The notes: generated from the letters alone by a model not told the origin. A stretch of DNA of 64,000 nt from Endomicrobiaceae bacterium (GCA_028711215.1 JAQTSO010000005.1:1-64000), one strand, 5' to 3'; shown: positions 9,055-19,537, numbered from the stretch's first letter. Program-made: numbers and translations.

Positions 9055-9843
9055 ATGTTATTGCATAGAATTTTAGTTGCACTTGTCGGAATTCCATTAG
9101 TCTTATGGTGTATATATTTGGGGGGAATCCCGTTTTTTTTAATGTTTTTTGCAATAGTATTTTTTTCGGTTATTGAATTTTATTGCATATGTAAAAAATA
9201 TAATCCTATGAATTTTATCGGGACGATAATTGGTTCTATTTTTTTTATATCACTATATCTTAATTATAATGTACAAATATTTTTAATATTGTCACTATTT
9301 ATAATTTTTTTATTCCAAATGTTCAGAGGCAAAACAAACAGTGCCAGTTCTGAAATAGCGGTTACGATTTTCGGAGCACTCTTTATACCGTGGACATTGT
9401 ATCATATGATTTTGATAAGGGATATTTCTGTTTTTGGCACACAGTATATAATATTTTTATTTGCAAATATTTGGTTATTAGATACAGGGGCTATGTTTGC
9501 GGGTAAAAAATTCGGCAAGCATAAATTAGCTGCGAATATAAGTCCTAAAAAAACTGTTGAAGGGGCTATTGCCGGTATAATAACGGCTTTAATTGTTTCT
9601 GTTTTATGCAGAGAAATTTTTATGAAAAATATAATTAGCATTAATGAAACAATAATTTTTGCTGTTATTATAGCAGTAGTTGCACAATTTTCGGATTTAG
9701 CAGAATCAATATTCAAAAGAGATTGCAATATGAAAGATTCCGGTAATATATTACCGGGACACGGCGGTATGCTTGACAGATTTGATTCTTATTTATTCTG
9801 TGCACCTATATTTTACTATTCAATAATATTCATAAAAGGTTAG
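9055..9843 (+). CDS. cdsA: Phosphatidate cytidylyltransferase
   Basis: Multi-TM; DTGAMFAGKKFGKHKLAANISPKKTVEGAIAG and KDSGNILPGHGGMLDRFDS signature. Confidence 0.95.
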   Translation: MLLHRILVALVGIPLVLWCIYLGGIPFFLMFFAIVFFSVIEFYCICKKYNPMNFIGTIIGSIFFISLYLNYNVQIFLILSLFIIFLFQMFRGKTNSASSEIAVTIFGALFIPWTLYHMILIRDISVFGTQYIIFLFANIWLLDTGAMFAGKKFGKHKLAANISPKKTVEGAIAGIITALIVSVLCREIFMKNIISINETIIFAVIIAVVAQFSDLAESIFKRDCNMKDSGNILPGHGGMLDRFDSYLFCAPIFYYSIIFIKG

Positions 9844-9848
9844 ATATA

Positions 9849-9985
9849 ACATTATAGCGACTTTAACTATTTTGGTTACAGCTTTGAAATTTTAAAGTTC
9901 ATTTACCAATCGCTTTGCTTTCTTTTATGTAAACTTCACTTTAAAATTTCTTCACTTCACCTAAAATATTTAAGTCCTTAAAAAC
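9849..9985 (+). repeat. Dispersed structured intergenic element, copy A
   Basis: Aligns end to end with 61244-61383; perfect 13-bp inverted arms 9886-9898/9938-9950 plus outer paired segments. Confidence 0.85.
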
Positions 9986-10043
9986 ATAAATATAACGTTT
10001 TTATAATGCTTTTATTAATATAATCGCACTAGAGGTTATTTCA

Positions 10044-10829
10044 ATGTTTAATATAGATACTTATGCTAAATCAAAACAAGATGTCATTGACATTATTAAG
10101 TCAACTCATGATTGGGAACATACTGAAGGATTTATTGCAGATGGACTTATTGATCCAATAGAATATGATAAAACTCAGAATAAAATTATTGTTTTTCTGT
10201 CAGAATCTTATGGATACGATGAATGTAGAATGAAAGATATAACTGAGCAATCTGAATATGAACCTAAATCTAACCCTAAAGATGAAAAATATAATCTTTT
10301 AGGCATTGGTCATAGAAATAAACAAACATCAAACAAAATTCCAATTTTGTTATGGTATATTCATAATCATTTTAATGATGATATTGTTAAAGAAAGTGAT
10401 GGATATTTAAAAAAAAATGATAGTATGTTAAAAAAAACTATTGAAAATAAAAAACAACTTCAGAATGCATTAAAAAAATCAGGATGGATTAATGTAAAAA
10501 AAGCATCTAAACATATAGAAGAAAATGCTAAAAATAAAACTAGACAAAATTACAATGAAATATATAATGCAGTAGAGAAAAATAGGGAAATATTAACTGA
10601 ACAACTTAATTCAACAAGTCCAAATTTAATAATAGCTTGTGGTAATCCGGTAATAGATGGTTTAATTGATAATGGAATAATACCTCTTAAGCAAAAAAAA
10701 ATAAAAAATAAATTAATGATTATTGAAAATGGACAAAAAATATTTTTTGTCAGTCATCCTAGTTATTTTAAAGATTGGAATTATAATAATATTTATAATA
10801 TGTATAAAGAAATAGTCAATAATATTTAA
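10044..10829 (+). CDS. Uracil-DNA glycosylase superfamily-like protein of unknown role
   Basis: KIIVFLSESYGYDE, SPNLIIACGNPVIDGL and C-terminal FFVSHPSYFKDWNYNNIYNMYKEI resemble UDG-fold motifs; no strong specific family recognised. Confidence 0.5.
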   Translation: MFNIDTYAKSKQDVIDIIKSTHDWEHTEGFIADGLIDPIEYDKTQNKIIVFLSESYGYDECRMKDITEQSEYEPKSNPKDEKYNLLGIGHRNKQTSNKIPILLWYIHNHFNDDIVKESDGYLKKNDSMLKKTIENKKQLQNALKKSGWINVKKASKHIEENAKNKTRQNYNEIYNAVEKNREILTEQLNSTSPNLIIACGNPVIDGLIDNGIIPLKQKKIKNKLMIIENGQKIFFVSHPSYFKDWNYNNIYNMYKEIVNNI

Positions 10830-10953
10830 ATTTATTAATAACGATATATATTGTTGTTTTTGCTTGTACTAAAATATCTTGTAGCGATGGTTTTTTATCT
10901 ATATAAAATGATATAATTTTTGGGTTGTTCAATTTTAAAAGGCTAATATAATA

Positions 10954-12117
10954 ATGAAAAATATTGCAGTATTAGGATCATCAGGTTCAATAGGAGTCCA
11001 GACTTTAAATTTTATTGCCAAAACTAAAAATGAATTTAAAGTTTGCGGATTATCCGTAAATTCAAATATTGAACTACTGCAAAAACAAATAAAACAATTT
11101 AAACCTTCGGTTGTATCTGTCGGAAATCAACAAGATGCCAATAAAGTTGAATTATGGTGCAAAAAAAATCGATATAATACAAAAGCTTATTTTGGAATAG
11201 ACGGACTTAATAAAGTTGCCACAATCAAAGAAGTGGATATCGTTCTTTTTTCTGTTGTAGGTTCAATAGGTTTAAAATCTTTACTTAAAGCAATAGAAGC
11301 CGGCAAGAATATAGCAATAGCAAATAAAGAATCTCTTGTTATGGCAGGCTCCATTATAATGAAAAGGGCAAAAGAAAAAAATGTCAAAATTCTTCCGGTT
11401 GACAGCGAACACTCTGCTATTTTTCAATGTATAGGGGAAGAAAAAAAAGAATCAATTAAAAAAATAATTTTAACAGCATCCGGCGGACCGTTTTATAAAT
11501 CAAATAAAAAACTTTCAACTATAACAGTTGAAGATGCTTTGGCTCATCCTACATGGGAAATGGGTAAAAAAATAACAATAGATTCAGCTACTTTAATGAA
11601 TAAAGGGCTTGAAGCGATAGAAGCATCCGTTTTATTTGGTGTTCCTATAGAAAAAATTGAAATAGTTATACATCCTCAATCGATAGTTCATTCAATGGTT
11701 GAATTTAATGACGGCTGCGTAATGGCTCAATTATCAAATCCTGATATGACACTTCCTATTCAGTATGCATTATCATATCCTGAAAGAAGAAAATGTTTTA
11801 TAAAACCTCTTGATTTAATACAAACTCAAAAATTAGAATTTTACAAACCGGATTTTAAAAAATTTGAATGTTTGAAAATTGCTTATGATTGTGCTAGAGT
11901 TGGTTGGACAATGCCGGCTGTTATGAATGCTTCAAACGAAATAGCAGTTGAATATTTTTTAGATAACAAAATATCTTTTTCAGATATTGCAAGTATAGTA
12001 AAAACTATGACGTCAAAACATAAGATAATAAAGACAAATAATATTCAAAAATATCTTGAAGTTGATGAGAATATCAGACAACAAACCGTAAATTTAATAG
12101 AGGAGCGATATATTTAA
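10954..12117 (+). CDS. dxr: 1-deoxy-D-xylulose 5-phosphate reductoisomerase
   Basis: AVLGSSGSIGVQTL, ANKESLVMAG, PVDSEHSAIFQCI, HPQSIVHSMVEF. Confidence 0.97.
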   Translation: MKNIAVLGSSGSIGVQTLNFIAKTKNEFKVCGLSVNSNIELLQKQIKQFKPSVVSVGNQQDANKVELWCKKNRYNTKAYFGIDGLNKVATIKEVDIVLFSVVGSIGLKSLLKAIEAGKNIAIANKESLVMAGSIIMKRAKEKNVKILPVDSEHSAIFQCIGEEKKESIKKIILTASGGPFYKSNKKLSTITVEDALAHPTWEMGKKITIDSATLMNKGLEAIEASVLFGVPIEKIEIVIHPQSIVHSMVEFNDGCVMAQLSNPDMTLPIQYALSYPERRKCFIKPLDLIQTQKLEFYKPDFKKFECLKIAYDCARVGWTMPAVMNASNEIAVEYFLDNKISFSDIASIVKTMTSKHKIIKTNNIQKYLEVDENIRQQTVNLIEERYI

Positions 12118-13208
12118 TGGAAATAGTAAAACTTTTTTCTGGTTCATATTCTGTATTATTACAGATAGTGGGAGTTGTTTTTGGTTTAGGACTTTTAATT
12201 TTTGTTCATGAATTAGGTCATTTTGTTATGGCAAAATTATATAAAGTAAGAGTTTTAAAATTTGCTTTTGGTTTTGGTCCGCAATTATGGGGTTTTACAA
12301 GAGGTGAAACCAGATATGCCATATGTGCATTTCCACTTGGCGGTATGGTTGAAATGGCAGGTGAATATTCAAATGAAAAAGGTAAAATAGAACCCAAAGA
12401 AGGAGACTATTTATATTGCAAATGGTACAAAAGAATTATGATTGGTTTTATGGGACCGTTCATGAATTATGTTTTGGCAATATTTTTATTTTGGTTGCTT
12501 TTTACCGTTTGGGGTTTAACAGTTATATCAGAAGATTCATTTATCGGCAAACTTGCTCCGAATATGGCAGCCCAGAAAGCAGGAATGCAGGAGGGAGATC
12601 AAATTATATCCATAGACAATGTTGAAATAAAATCATGGGATAATATATTAGACAATATGCAGGATAAGGCGGAAAAACAAGTCAATATTTCAGTTTTGAG
12701 AAATAGTGAAAAAATTGATTTTACTTTTGTTGCCGACAAAAATCCTATAACAGACGTAGGAATGCTCGGCATACAGCCGAAAATTACTATGGAAAAAACA
12801 AGTTTTTTAAGGGCGGCATATTTAAGCACCCAAATGGTTTGGATCCAAACTGTAGTTACTGTTTTATATTTATGGGACAGACTTGTCAGCTGGGAGAAAC
12901 CTGAACTGGCAGGTCCCGTAGGTGTTATTCAGATAATGGCAAAATCTGCTGATGCAGGCTTAGCAAGTTATATAAGATTGATAGCTATTATTTCAGTAGC
13001 TCTTGGATTATTTAATTTATTTCCTATTCCTCTTGTAGACGGGGGAATGATAGTGTTATTTGTGGTCGAAGGTATTATACGCAAAAGAATAAGCATGAAA
13101 GTTATACAAATATATAACACCATAGGTGTTGCAATAATATTATTAATTTTAATTTTTGCAACTTACAGCGATTTAATAAGATTAGGCATAGGAAAGTTGT
13201 TTCATTAA
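12117..13208 (+). CDS. rseP: Site-2 protease RseP-like zinc metalloprotease with PDZ domain
   Basis: VHELGHFVMAKLYKVRVLKFAFGFGP, PDZ region, NLFPIPLVDGG. Confidence 0.94.
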   Translation: MEIVKLFSGSYSVLLQIVGVVFGLGLLIFVHELGHFVMAKLYKVRVLKFAFGFGPQLWGFTRGETRYAICAFPLGGMVEMAGEYSNEKGKIEPKEGDYLYCKWYKRIMIGFMGPFMNYVLAIFLFWLLFTVWGLTVISEDSFIGKLAPNMAAQKAGMQEGDQIISIDNVEIKSWDNILDNMQDKAEKQVNISVLRNSEKIDFTFVADKNPITDVGMLGIQPKITMEKTSFLRAAYLSTQMVWIQTVVTVLYLWDRLVSWEKPELAGPVGVIQIMAKSADAGLASYIRLIAIISVALGLFNLFPIPLVDGGMIVLFVVEGIIRKRISMKVIQIYNTIGVAIILLILIFATYSDLIRLGIGKLFH

Positions 13209-13237
13209 TAAAATATAGTGTAGAATATAATCTTAAT

Positions 13238-14308
13238 ATGAAAATATTTACAAGGGAAAACACAAAAATTATAAACATAGGCGGTGTAAAAATCGGAGGC
13301 GGAAATCCGATCAGAGTCCAGTCTATGACTAATACAGATACGCGAGATTGGAAAGCTACCGTTAAACAGATAAAAGAACTTGAACAATATGGCTGTGAAA
13401 TTATCAGAGTGTCTGTACCTGATATGGAGTCCGCACAAAATATTAAAAATATCAAAAAAAACATTTCAATTCCTCTTGTTGCCGATATTCATTTTGACCA
13501 CAGAATAGCAATAGAATCAATAAAGCAAGGTATAGACAAATTAAGAATAAATCCGGGAAATATCGGTTCAAAAGAAAAAGTTCAGGAATTAGTTAAAGAA
13601 GCCAAAAAAGCAAAAATACCGATAAGAATAGGCGTAAATGCCGGCTCTTTAAAGTTTGTTCATGAATTTCATACACCGCTTGATAAAGCAAAAGCTCTTG
13701 TAAAAAGTGCAATGGAACACGTTGAAATACTTGAAGACTGTAATTTTTATGATATAGCTGTATCATTAAAAGCTTCAGATGTAATAACAACAGTTGAAGC
13801 ACATAAAATATTTGCTCAAAAAAGAAATTATCCGTTACATTTGGGGATAACGGAATCAGGCTCAATATTCAGAGGAACGATAAAATCATCTTCAGGACTT
13901 GCAATTATGCTTTATATGGGACTAGGTGATACCATTCGAGTCTCTCTTACCACAAATCCGATTGAACAGGTAAAGGTAGCATATCAAATACTACAATCTT
14001 TGAATTTAAGAAGTACGGGAGTTGAGATTATATCATGCCCGACATGCGCAAGATGCAAAGTAGATTTAATCAATATAGTAAATCAATTAGAAGCGGAACT
14101 TGCAAAAATAAAAAAAACAAATAAAAAAGAAATAAAGATAGCCGTAATGGGATGTGCAGTTAACGGACCCGGGGAAGCAAAAGATGCCGATTTTGGAATA
14201 GCAGGCGGACAAGGTGAAGGAATTTTATTTCAAAAAGGGGAAATAATAGGGAAAATTCCTCAGAATTTATGGGTTAAAAAACTTATTTCTCTGTATAAAA
14301 ACATATGA
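13238..14308 (+). CDS. ispG: 4-hydroxy-3-methylbut-2-enyl diphosphate synthase
   Basis: IRVQSMTNTDTRD, LRINPGNIG, SCPTCARCKVDL, VMGCAVNGPGEAKDADFGIAGG. Confidence 0.97.
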   Translation: MKIFTRENTKIINIGGVKIGGGNPIRVQSMTNTDTRDWKATVKQIKELEQYGCEIIRVSVPDMESAQNIKNIKKNISIPLVADIHFDHRIAIESIKQGIDKLRINPGNIGSKEKVQELVKEAKKAKIPIRIGVNAGSLKFVHEFHTPLDKAKALVKSAMEHVEILEDCNFYDIAVSLKASDVITTVEAHKIFAQKRNYPLHLGITESGSIFRGTIKSSSGLAIMLYMGLGDTIRVSLTTNPIEQVKVAYQILQSLNLRSTGVEIISCPTCARCKVDLINIVNQLEAELAKIKKTNKKEIKIAVMGCAVNGPGEAKDADFGIAGGQGEGILFQKGEIIGKIPQNLWVKKLISLYKNI

Positions 14309-15471
14309 AGAGATTCATCTTAGTATTACTAGGTCTTTTTTTTTCATTTCTATTCTTGGAAATCGGATTACAAACCGCAGGGATATTACTAAAAACAGTA
14401 AGAAAATATAGAGTATACTATGCCACAAACACTTACGGGAGTATAAAAAACAAAGATGTAATCACTGTGATGTGTATAGGCGAATCTACAACCGAAGGAC
14501 AATATCCGTTATTGTTAAAAGAATATCTTTCAGCATATATGCCAGACAAAAAATTTAATATTATAGATTCCGGATATGGCGGTATAAAATTAGATGATTT
14601 ATATTTCAAAGTTCAGACAAATATTGAAAAATATAATCCTGATATAATTGTCGGTATGATCGGAATTAATGACACAACCGAATATATATTCAAAATAATA
14701 TCATCGAAACTAAAAACATTGAGATTTTTAAAATTAATTTATTCGTCATATAAAAAACAATATATAATCAAAAAAATAAAAGATGACTATGACTTCGGGA
14801 AACTGACTCCTGAAAAAGCCAACCGCATAAAAGCAGAATTATACGCTTCAATTTTTATTGGTAATATTGAATCAAAATCTTCTCTCTTGTTTTTACTTGC
14901 ACAAACTACAAAACACGAAGCTGTTCATATTTACGGCATGAAAAATGAATTATTTGCTTCATTATTGTCCAAATATTATGATAATTATTCAAATAATCGA
15001 GATATAACGTTTGATAAACTTACTGATGTTCTTATAAACGATAATAACATAAATAAAGATTTCAGATATGGGTTGAAAGGAATTTTATGTATGACAAAAT
15101 CAGATTATGAGCAGGGACTTAAAAATTTAGATAAGGCAGATTCAATAAGATTAACTTATAATTATACGGAAATATCTAAAAAACATAAAAAAATATTAGA
15201 CCTTATTATCAAAAAAAATATACAATATGTTGCCATGCAATATCCTGTAAGAGATATAGGGAACCTGAAAAAAATTATAGAAAATACGGGATATGGTAAT
15301 AAAGTTGTTTTTGTAGAAAATAAAAATAATTTCAGAAAGGCTTTAATGTCTAAAAAAAACCATGAAATTTTTGCAGATTTATTTGCTTGGGATTTTGGAC
15401 ACTGCAAAAATTACGGAAACAGATTAATAGCCGATAATTTGGCAAAAGAACTATCAAATATATTAAAATAA
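14305..15471 (+). CDS. SGNH/GDSL hydrolase-like protein, N-terminal TM
   Basis: VMCIGESTTEGQYPLLLKEYL, IDSGYGG, DIIVGMIGINDT; 4-nt overlap with ispG. Confidence 0.65.
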   Translation: MKRFILVLLGLFFSFLFLEIGLQTAGILLKTVRKYRVYYATNTYGSIKNKDVITVMCIGESTTEGQYPLLLKEYLSAYMPDKKFNIIDSGYGGIKLDDLYFKVQTNIEKYNPDIIVGMIGINDTTEYIFKIISSKLKTLRFLKLIYSSYKKQYIIKKIKDDYDFGKLTPEKANRIKAELYASIFIGNIESKSSLLFLLAQTTKHEAVHIYGMKNELFASLLSKYYDNYSNNRDITFDKLTDVLINDNNINKDFRYGLKGILCMTKSDYEQGLKNLDKADSIRLTYNYTEISKKHKKILDLIIKKNIQYVAMQYPVRDIGNLKKIIENTGYGNKVVFVENKNNFRKALMSKKNHEIFADLFAWDFGHCKNYGNRLIADNLAKELSNILK

Positions 15472-15488
15472 TACCGGGAGTTATTGAA

Positions 15489-15953
15489 ATGGCAGAAATT
15501 TATTTAACAAGAGAAGGCAGAAATAAAATGATAGAAGAGCTTGACAGGCTTCAAAAGAGAAAACCTCAAATTCAGGATGAAATAGCCAGAGCGAGGGAAC
15601 ACGGTGATTTAAGAGAAAATGCAGAATATCATGCTGCAAAAGAAACTCTTACAAATCTAATGCAAAGAATTTCTGAGATAGATTCAAAATTATCAAGAGC
15701 CAAAATAATCGAAGAACAAAATATAGATCCTGATAAAATTTTCATAGGTGTTACTGTTACAATTAAAGATGAAGACGGAGATGAATATATTTATTCCATT
15801 GTGGATGAAGAAGAAGCAAATCCGCTGAAAATGAAAATTTCAATAGGCTCTCCTCTTGCTCAAGGTTTACTTGAACATAAAGTTGGTGATACGGTTGATG
15901 TTAATCTGCCGGCAGGAGTAACAAAATTTACGGTTTTAAAAATAACAAGATAA
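15489..15953 (+). CDS. greA: Transcription elongation factor GreA
   Basis: AREHGDLRENAEYHAAKE; SIGSPLAQGLLEHKVGDTV. Confidence 0.97.
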   Translation: MAEIYLTREGRNKMIEELDRLQKRKPQIQDEIARAREHGDLRENAEYHAAKETLTNLMQRISEIDSKLSRAKIIEEQNIDPDKIFIGVTVTIKDEDGDEYIYSIVDEEEANPLKMKISIGSPLAQGLLEHKVGDTVDVNLPAGVTKFTVLKITR

Positions 15954-15966
15954 ATTTATATTTAAT

Positions 15967-16003
15967 AAAAAAGCTGTTATATTCAAACTATACCGGCTTT
16001 TTT
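15967..16003 (+). terminator. greA intrinsic terminator
   Basis: AAAAAAGCTG / CGGCTTTTTT stem (one G-U), U-tract. Confidence 0.7.
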
Positions 16004-16015
16004 TATGTCAAAAAA

Positions 16016-17461
16016 ATGACTAAATTAAACGAATATATGCCAAAAATAATATTGTTTTTTATTTTAACATTATCGGTATATATATATACTTACAGCATAA
16101 AATTTATTCCGTTAGACGGAGACGAACTGTTTACATTAAATATAGTTAATATGAACAGTATCTTTGATGTTATTAAAATTGGAAACATAAATGATACACA
16201 TCCCCCGCTGTATCATATCTTGCTGTTTATATTTGTTCAATTTGCGGGAGTATCGGAAACATCCGTAAGGTTATTATCATCAATATTTGGAACACTTTCA
16301 ATATTATCAATTTATATACTGGCAAAAAAAATGTTTTCCGAAAAAGAAGGTTTAATTTCAGCTTCAGTAATGCTTTTTATATGGTCACTCATAATTGTTA
16401 ACCAGTATGCAAGAGGATATGCTCTTTTACTTTTCTTAAGTATTTTAACAATGATTTTTTTATACGACATAACTGACAGGCTTGGACAGAATAAAAACAT
16501 AAAAAAAAGTCTGATATTCTATGTCATTTCGACAACTCTGTGCATATACACTCATTATTTCGGATTACTTTTAATATTTATTGAATTTCTATTTTTATTT
16601 TTTATACGATTTAAATACATAAAACAGATATTACCTGTCTATTTTTTTATTTTTTTACTGTATCTGCCTTGGATTCCTTTTATACATACAAGATATATTC
16701 ATACTGTTTATCCCGATTTTATTCAATGGGTAAGATGGAATGTTTTTGGTGGTTACGAAAATATATTTTTATTGCCGTTACTATGCACATATCCATTTAT
16801 ATTCATTATATACAAAAAAATATCTAACGGACACTCAATGTCAGAGTTTGTAAATATTTATAAAAGTGAGATTATGTTAATTGTACTGGCTGCTGTGCCT
16901 TTTATTTTTGTATGGATTAGTGATAAATTCCTGTTTAAATGTTATAACCACAGATACATAATTTTTTCAATAGCACCTTATTATATTCTTGCAGCTAGGG
17001 GAATAGTACTGATTTTCAGAAAATTTATATTGATTACAACAGCGACACTTCTTTTATTAACAGGAATGTCTTTTCATGTAATAATTTCACACATACAACA
17101 TCTAACTGGGAATTATTCAGATCAACCCATAAATGCTTTAATGGATGTTAAAAAAAAATACGGCAAATATCCGGATTCTTTTTTATTGCTGGAAAAAGCC
17201 AATTATTTTGATTATCATTTAAACAATTATTGTAAAGAAATTCCCAATAGTAAAATTAAAATTATCGACTATACTGAAAAAAATTCAAAAATTAAAATTA
17301 TGAATTTCATAACACAGCAAAAACCGAAATATGTCTGGTTAATCGATAGTTTAAAAAAAGAACATTTCTTAATCCTAAACAATACCCATAACCGGATATA
17401 CAGTAATTCTTATAAAGGCTGGGATGTTTATCTTTTTGAAAAAAAACAGATTAAAGTTTAA
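16016..17461 (+). CDS. GT39/ArnT-like multi-TM glycosyltransferase
   Basis: LDGDELFTL...NDTHPPLYHILL...SVRLLSSIFGTLSI pattern, many TM segments. Confidence 0.7.
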   Translation: MTKLNEYMPKIILFFILTLSVYIYTYSIKFIPLDGDELFTLNIVNMNSIFDVIKIGNINDTHPPLYHILLFIFVQFAGVSETSVRLLSSIFGTLSILSIYILAKKMFSEKEGLISASVMLFIWSLIIVNQYARGYALLLFLSILTMIFLYDITDRLGQNKNIKKSLIFYVISTTLCIYTHYFGLLLIFIEFLFLFFIRFKYIKQILPVYFFIFLLYLPWIPFIHTRYIHTVYPDFIQWVRWNVFGGYENIFLLPLLCTYPFIFIIYKKISNGHSMSEFVNIYKSEIMLIVLAAVPFIFVWISDKFLFKCYNHRYIIFSIAPYYILAARGIVLIFRKFILITTATLLLLTGMSFHVIISHIQHLTGNYSDQPINALMDVKKKYGKYPDSFLLLEKANYFDYHLNNYCKEIPNSKIKIIDYTEKNSKIKIMNFITQQKPKYVWLIDSLKKEHFLILNNTHNRIYSNSYKGWDVYLFEKKQIKV

Positions 17462-17601
17462 TAATTCTTTAATACCGCTAAAAATATTGATTTTTCAAGA
17501 TTGACAATACCGGTATATAATAGTAAAATAAAAAAGTTATATTTAGTCAAGAAAATCCAACAATAAAAAAATAATATAAATTTTAATATAGAGAGGATAA
17601 A

Positions 17602-18918
17602 ATGAGTACTCAAAAATGCGAATTTCAATCGAAAGTTTTAGAAAAAAAGCCTTGTGCTTTGGTAATGGAAGTGGAAATACCTACGTCTCAAACGGATGCA
17701 GAGATGGTAAATGTGTATCAATCAATACAGGCTTCTGCAAAGGTTCCGGGTTTTAGAGCCGGCAAAGTCCCTATGGATTTAGTACAAAAGGAATATGCAG
17801 GACTTGCTAAAGAAAAATTAGTAGAAAATATGATTAAAAAAACTGTTTTTTCTGCATTGGAAAAAGAAAATTTTTCACCGATAGATATGCCGACGGTAAA
17901 AGATATTAATTTTGAAGAAGGAAAAAACCTTAAATATGTATTTGAAGCAGAATGTCATCCGGAAATAAAAGCAAAAGACTACAAAGGTATTGTTGTAAAA
18001 AAAGAAAAGCTTACTATTACCGATGCCAACGTTGATGAAAACATAAAAATTATGCTTGACAGAAATTCAAAACTGGTGATATCTGATGACAGTATTGTAA
18101 AGAAAGATAGTTTTGTTATAGTCAATTATCAAGGTTTTTGCGACGGAACAGAAATTAAAGAGATTAAAGCAAATGACTATATGCTAGATCTAGGTGCAGA
18201 AAATACTTTAAAAGGATTTAAAGATTTGGTTGGTTCCAAAAAAGGTGAAACAAAAGATATTGAAATTGAATATCCGGCTGACTATCCCAACAAAGTATTA
18301 GCCGGCAAAAAAGTGATATTTAAAACAACAGTAGTTGAAGTAAAAGATAAACAGTTGCCTGAACTAAATGATGATTTTGCAAAGGATATGGGACTTGAAA
18401 ATTTAGAAGATTTAAAGAAAAAATTGAAAGAAACAATAGAGCAGGAAGAAGTTAAAAGACAAAATGCAGAAGTAGAAAAACAAATAGTTGAACATTTGTT
18501 AAATAATAATAAATTTGATGTTCCTGCAACAATAATTGCCCAACAAAAGGAATATTTAATAAAAAAAATGTCGGACTATATGAAAAATCAGGGTGCCCCT
18601 GAAGATTACATAGCAAAACAAGTTGAGGCAAACCAGGAAAAGTATAATGATGAAGCTGATAAAAATGTCAGATTATCTTATATTCTTAATTCAATTTATT
18701 TAACAGAAAAACTTGAAGTATCCGAACAGGATTTAGAAACAGAAAAACAAAAAATGCTAGATTCTAATCCGACAAGAAAAGATGATGTTGAAAAATATTT
18801 CATTGAACACAAAAACAACATATCGGCTTCAATGAAAGAAGAAAAACTATTTAAATTCTTGCTTGATAATGCAAAAATTACTGAAACAGAAAAAGATATG
18901 CCGGTAAAAGGTAATTAG
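17602..18918 (+). CDS. tig: Trigger factor
   Basis: VPGFRAGKVPMDLVQKEY, FKBP-like middle domain; upstream of clpP/clpX. Confidence 0.94.
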   Translation: MSTQKCEFQSKVLEKKPCALVMEVEIPTSQTDAEMVNVYQSIQASAKVPGFRAGKVPMDLVQKEYAGLAKEKLVENMIKKTVFSALEKENFSPIDMPTVKDINFEEGKNLKYVFEAECHPEIKAKDYKGIVVKKEKLTITDANVDENIKIMLDRNSKLVISDDSIVKKDSFVIVNYQGFCDGTEIKEIKANDYMLDLGAENTLKGFKDLVGSKKGETKDIEIEYPADYPNKVLAGKKVIFKTTVVEVKDKQLPELNDDFAKDMGLENLEDLKKKLKETIEQEEVKRQNAEVEKQIVEHLLNNNKFDVPATIIAQQKEYLIKKMSDYMKNQGAPEDYIAKQVEANQEKYNDEADKNVRLSYILNSIYLTEKLEVSEQDLETEKQKMLDSNPTRKDDVEKYFIEHKNNISASMKEEKLFKFLLDNAKITETEKDMPVKGN

Positions 18919-18927
18919 GAGGACTAA

Positions 18928-19536
18928 ATGCCAAATTTTATACCTACAGTAATTGATAAAAGCGGTAATACTTCTGTCGGTTACGATATATATTCAAGAT
19001 TGTTAAAAGACAGAGTTATTTTTGTCGGCGGACATGAAGGCTCTGTTACAACAGATTCTGCCAATTCTCTGATAGCACAGCTTTTATTCCTGGATGCCGA
19101 AGATAATACAAAAGATATAACTTTATATATCAATTGCCCGGGTGGAATGGTAACTGCAGGTCTTGCTGTTTATGACACGATGCAATATATCAAAAGTCCG
19201 GTTACTACAATATGCATGGGTATGGCAATGTCTTTTGGAGCTGTATTACTTGCAGCTGGAACAAAGGGAAAAAGATATGCTCTCCAACATTCAAGAATCA
19301 TGATACATCAACCTCTGATTTACGGCGGTGGAATTTCAGGCACAGTATCAGATATTGATATTGAAACAAGAGAATTAGTATTAACTAAAGAAAAATTGTC
19401 CGTAATTATTGCAAACCATACAGGACAAACAAAAGAAAAAGTACTGGCAGATACCGAGAGAAATTATTATATGTCATCTGAAGAAGCAAAAAAATATGGA
19501 ATAATTGATGAAATAATAATACCGGGGAAAAAATAA
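18928..19536 (+). CDS. clpP: ATP-dependent Clp protease proteolytic subunit
   Basis: [31 protein letters not shown]. Confidence 0.98.
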   Translation: MPNFIPTVIDKSGNTSVGYDIYSRLLKDRVIFVGGHEGSVTTDSANSLIAQLLFLDAEDNTKDITLYINCPGGMVTAGLAVYDTMQYIKSPVTTICMGMAMSFGAVLLAAGTKGKRYALQHSRIMIHQPLIYGGGISGTVSDIDIETRELVLTKEKLSVIIANHTGQTKEKVLADTERNYYMSSEEAKKYGIIDEIIIPGKK

Positions 19537-19537
19537 G

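Noticed and set aside
13102-13464. 120-aa antisense ORF over rseP/ispG
   Set aside because: Antisense to two well-supported genes, low-complexity hydrophobic translation; typical AT-rich shadow ORF
17501-17520. TTGACA...TATAAT ahead of tig as a promoter
   Set aside because: Spacing is only about 9 bp, too short for a sigma-70 type promoter
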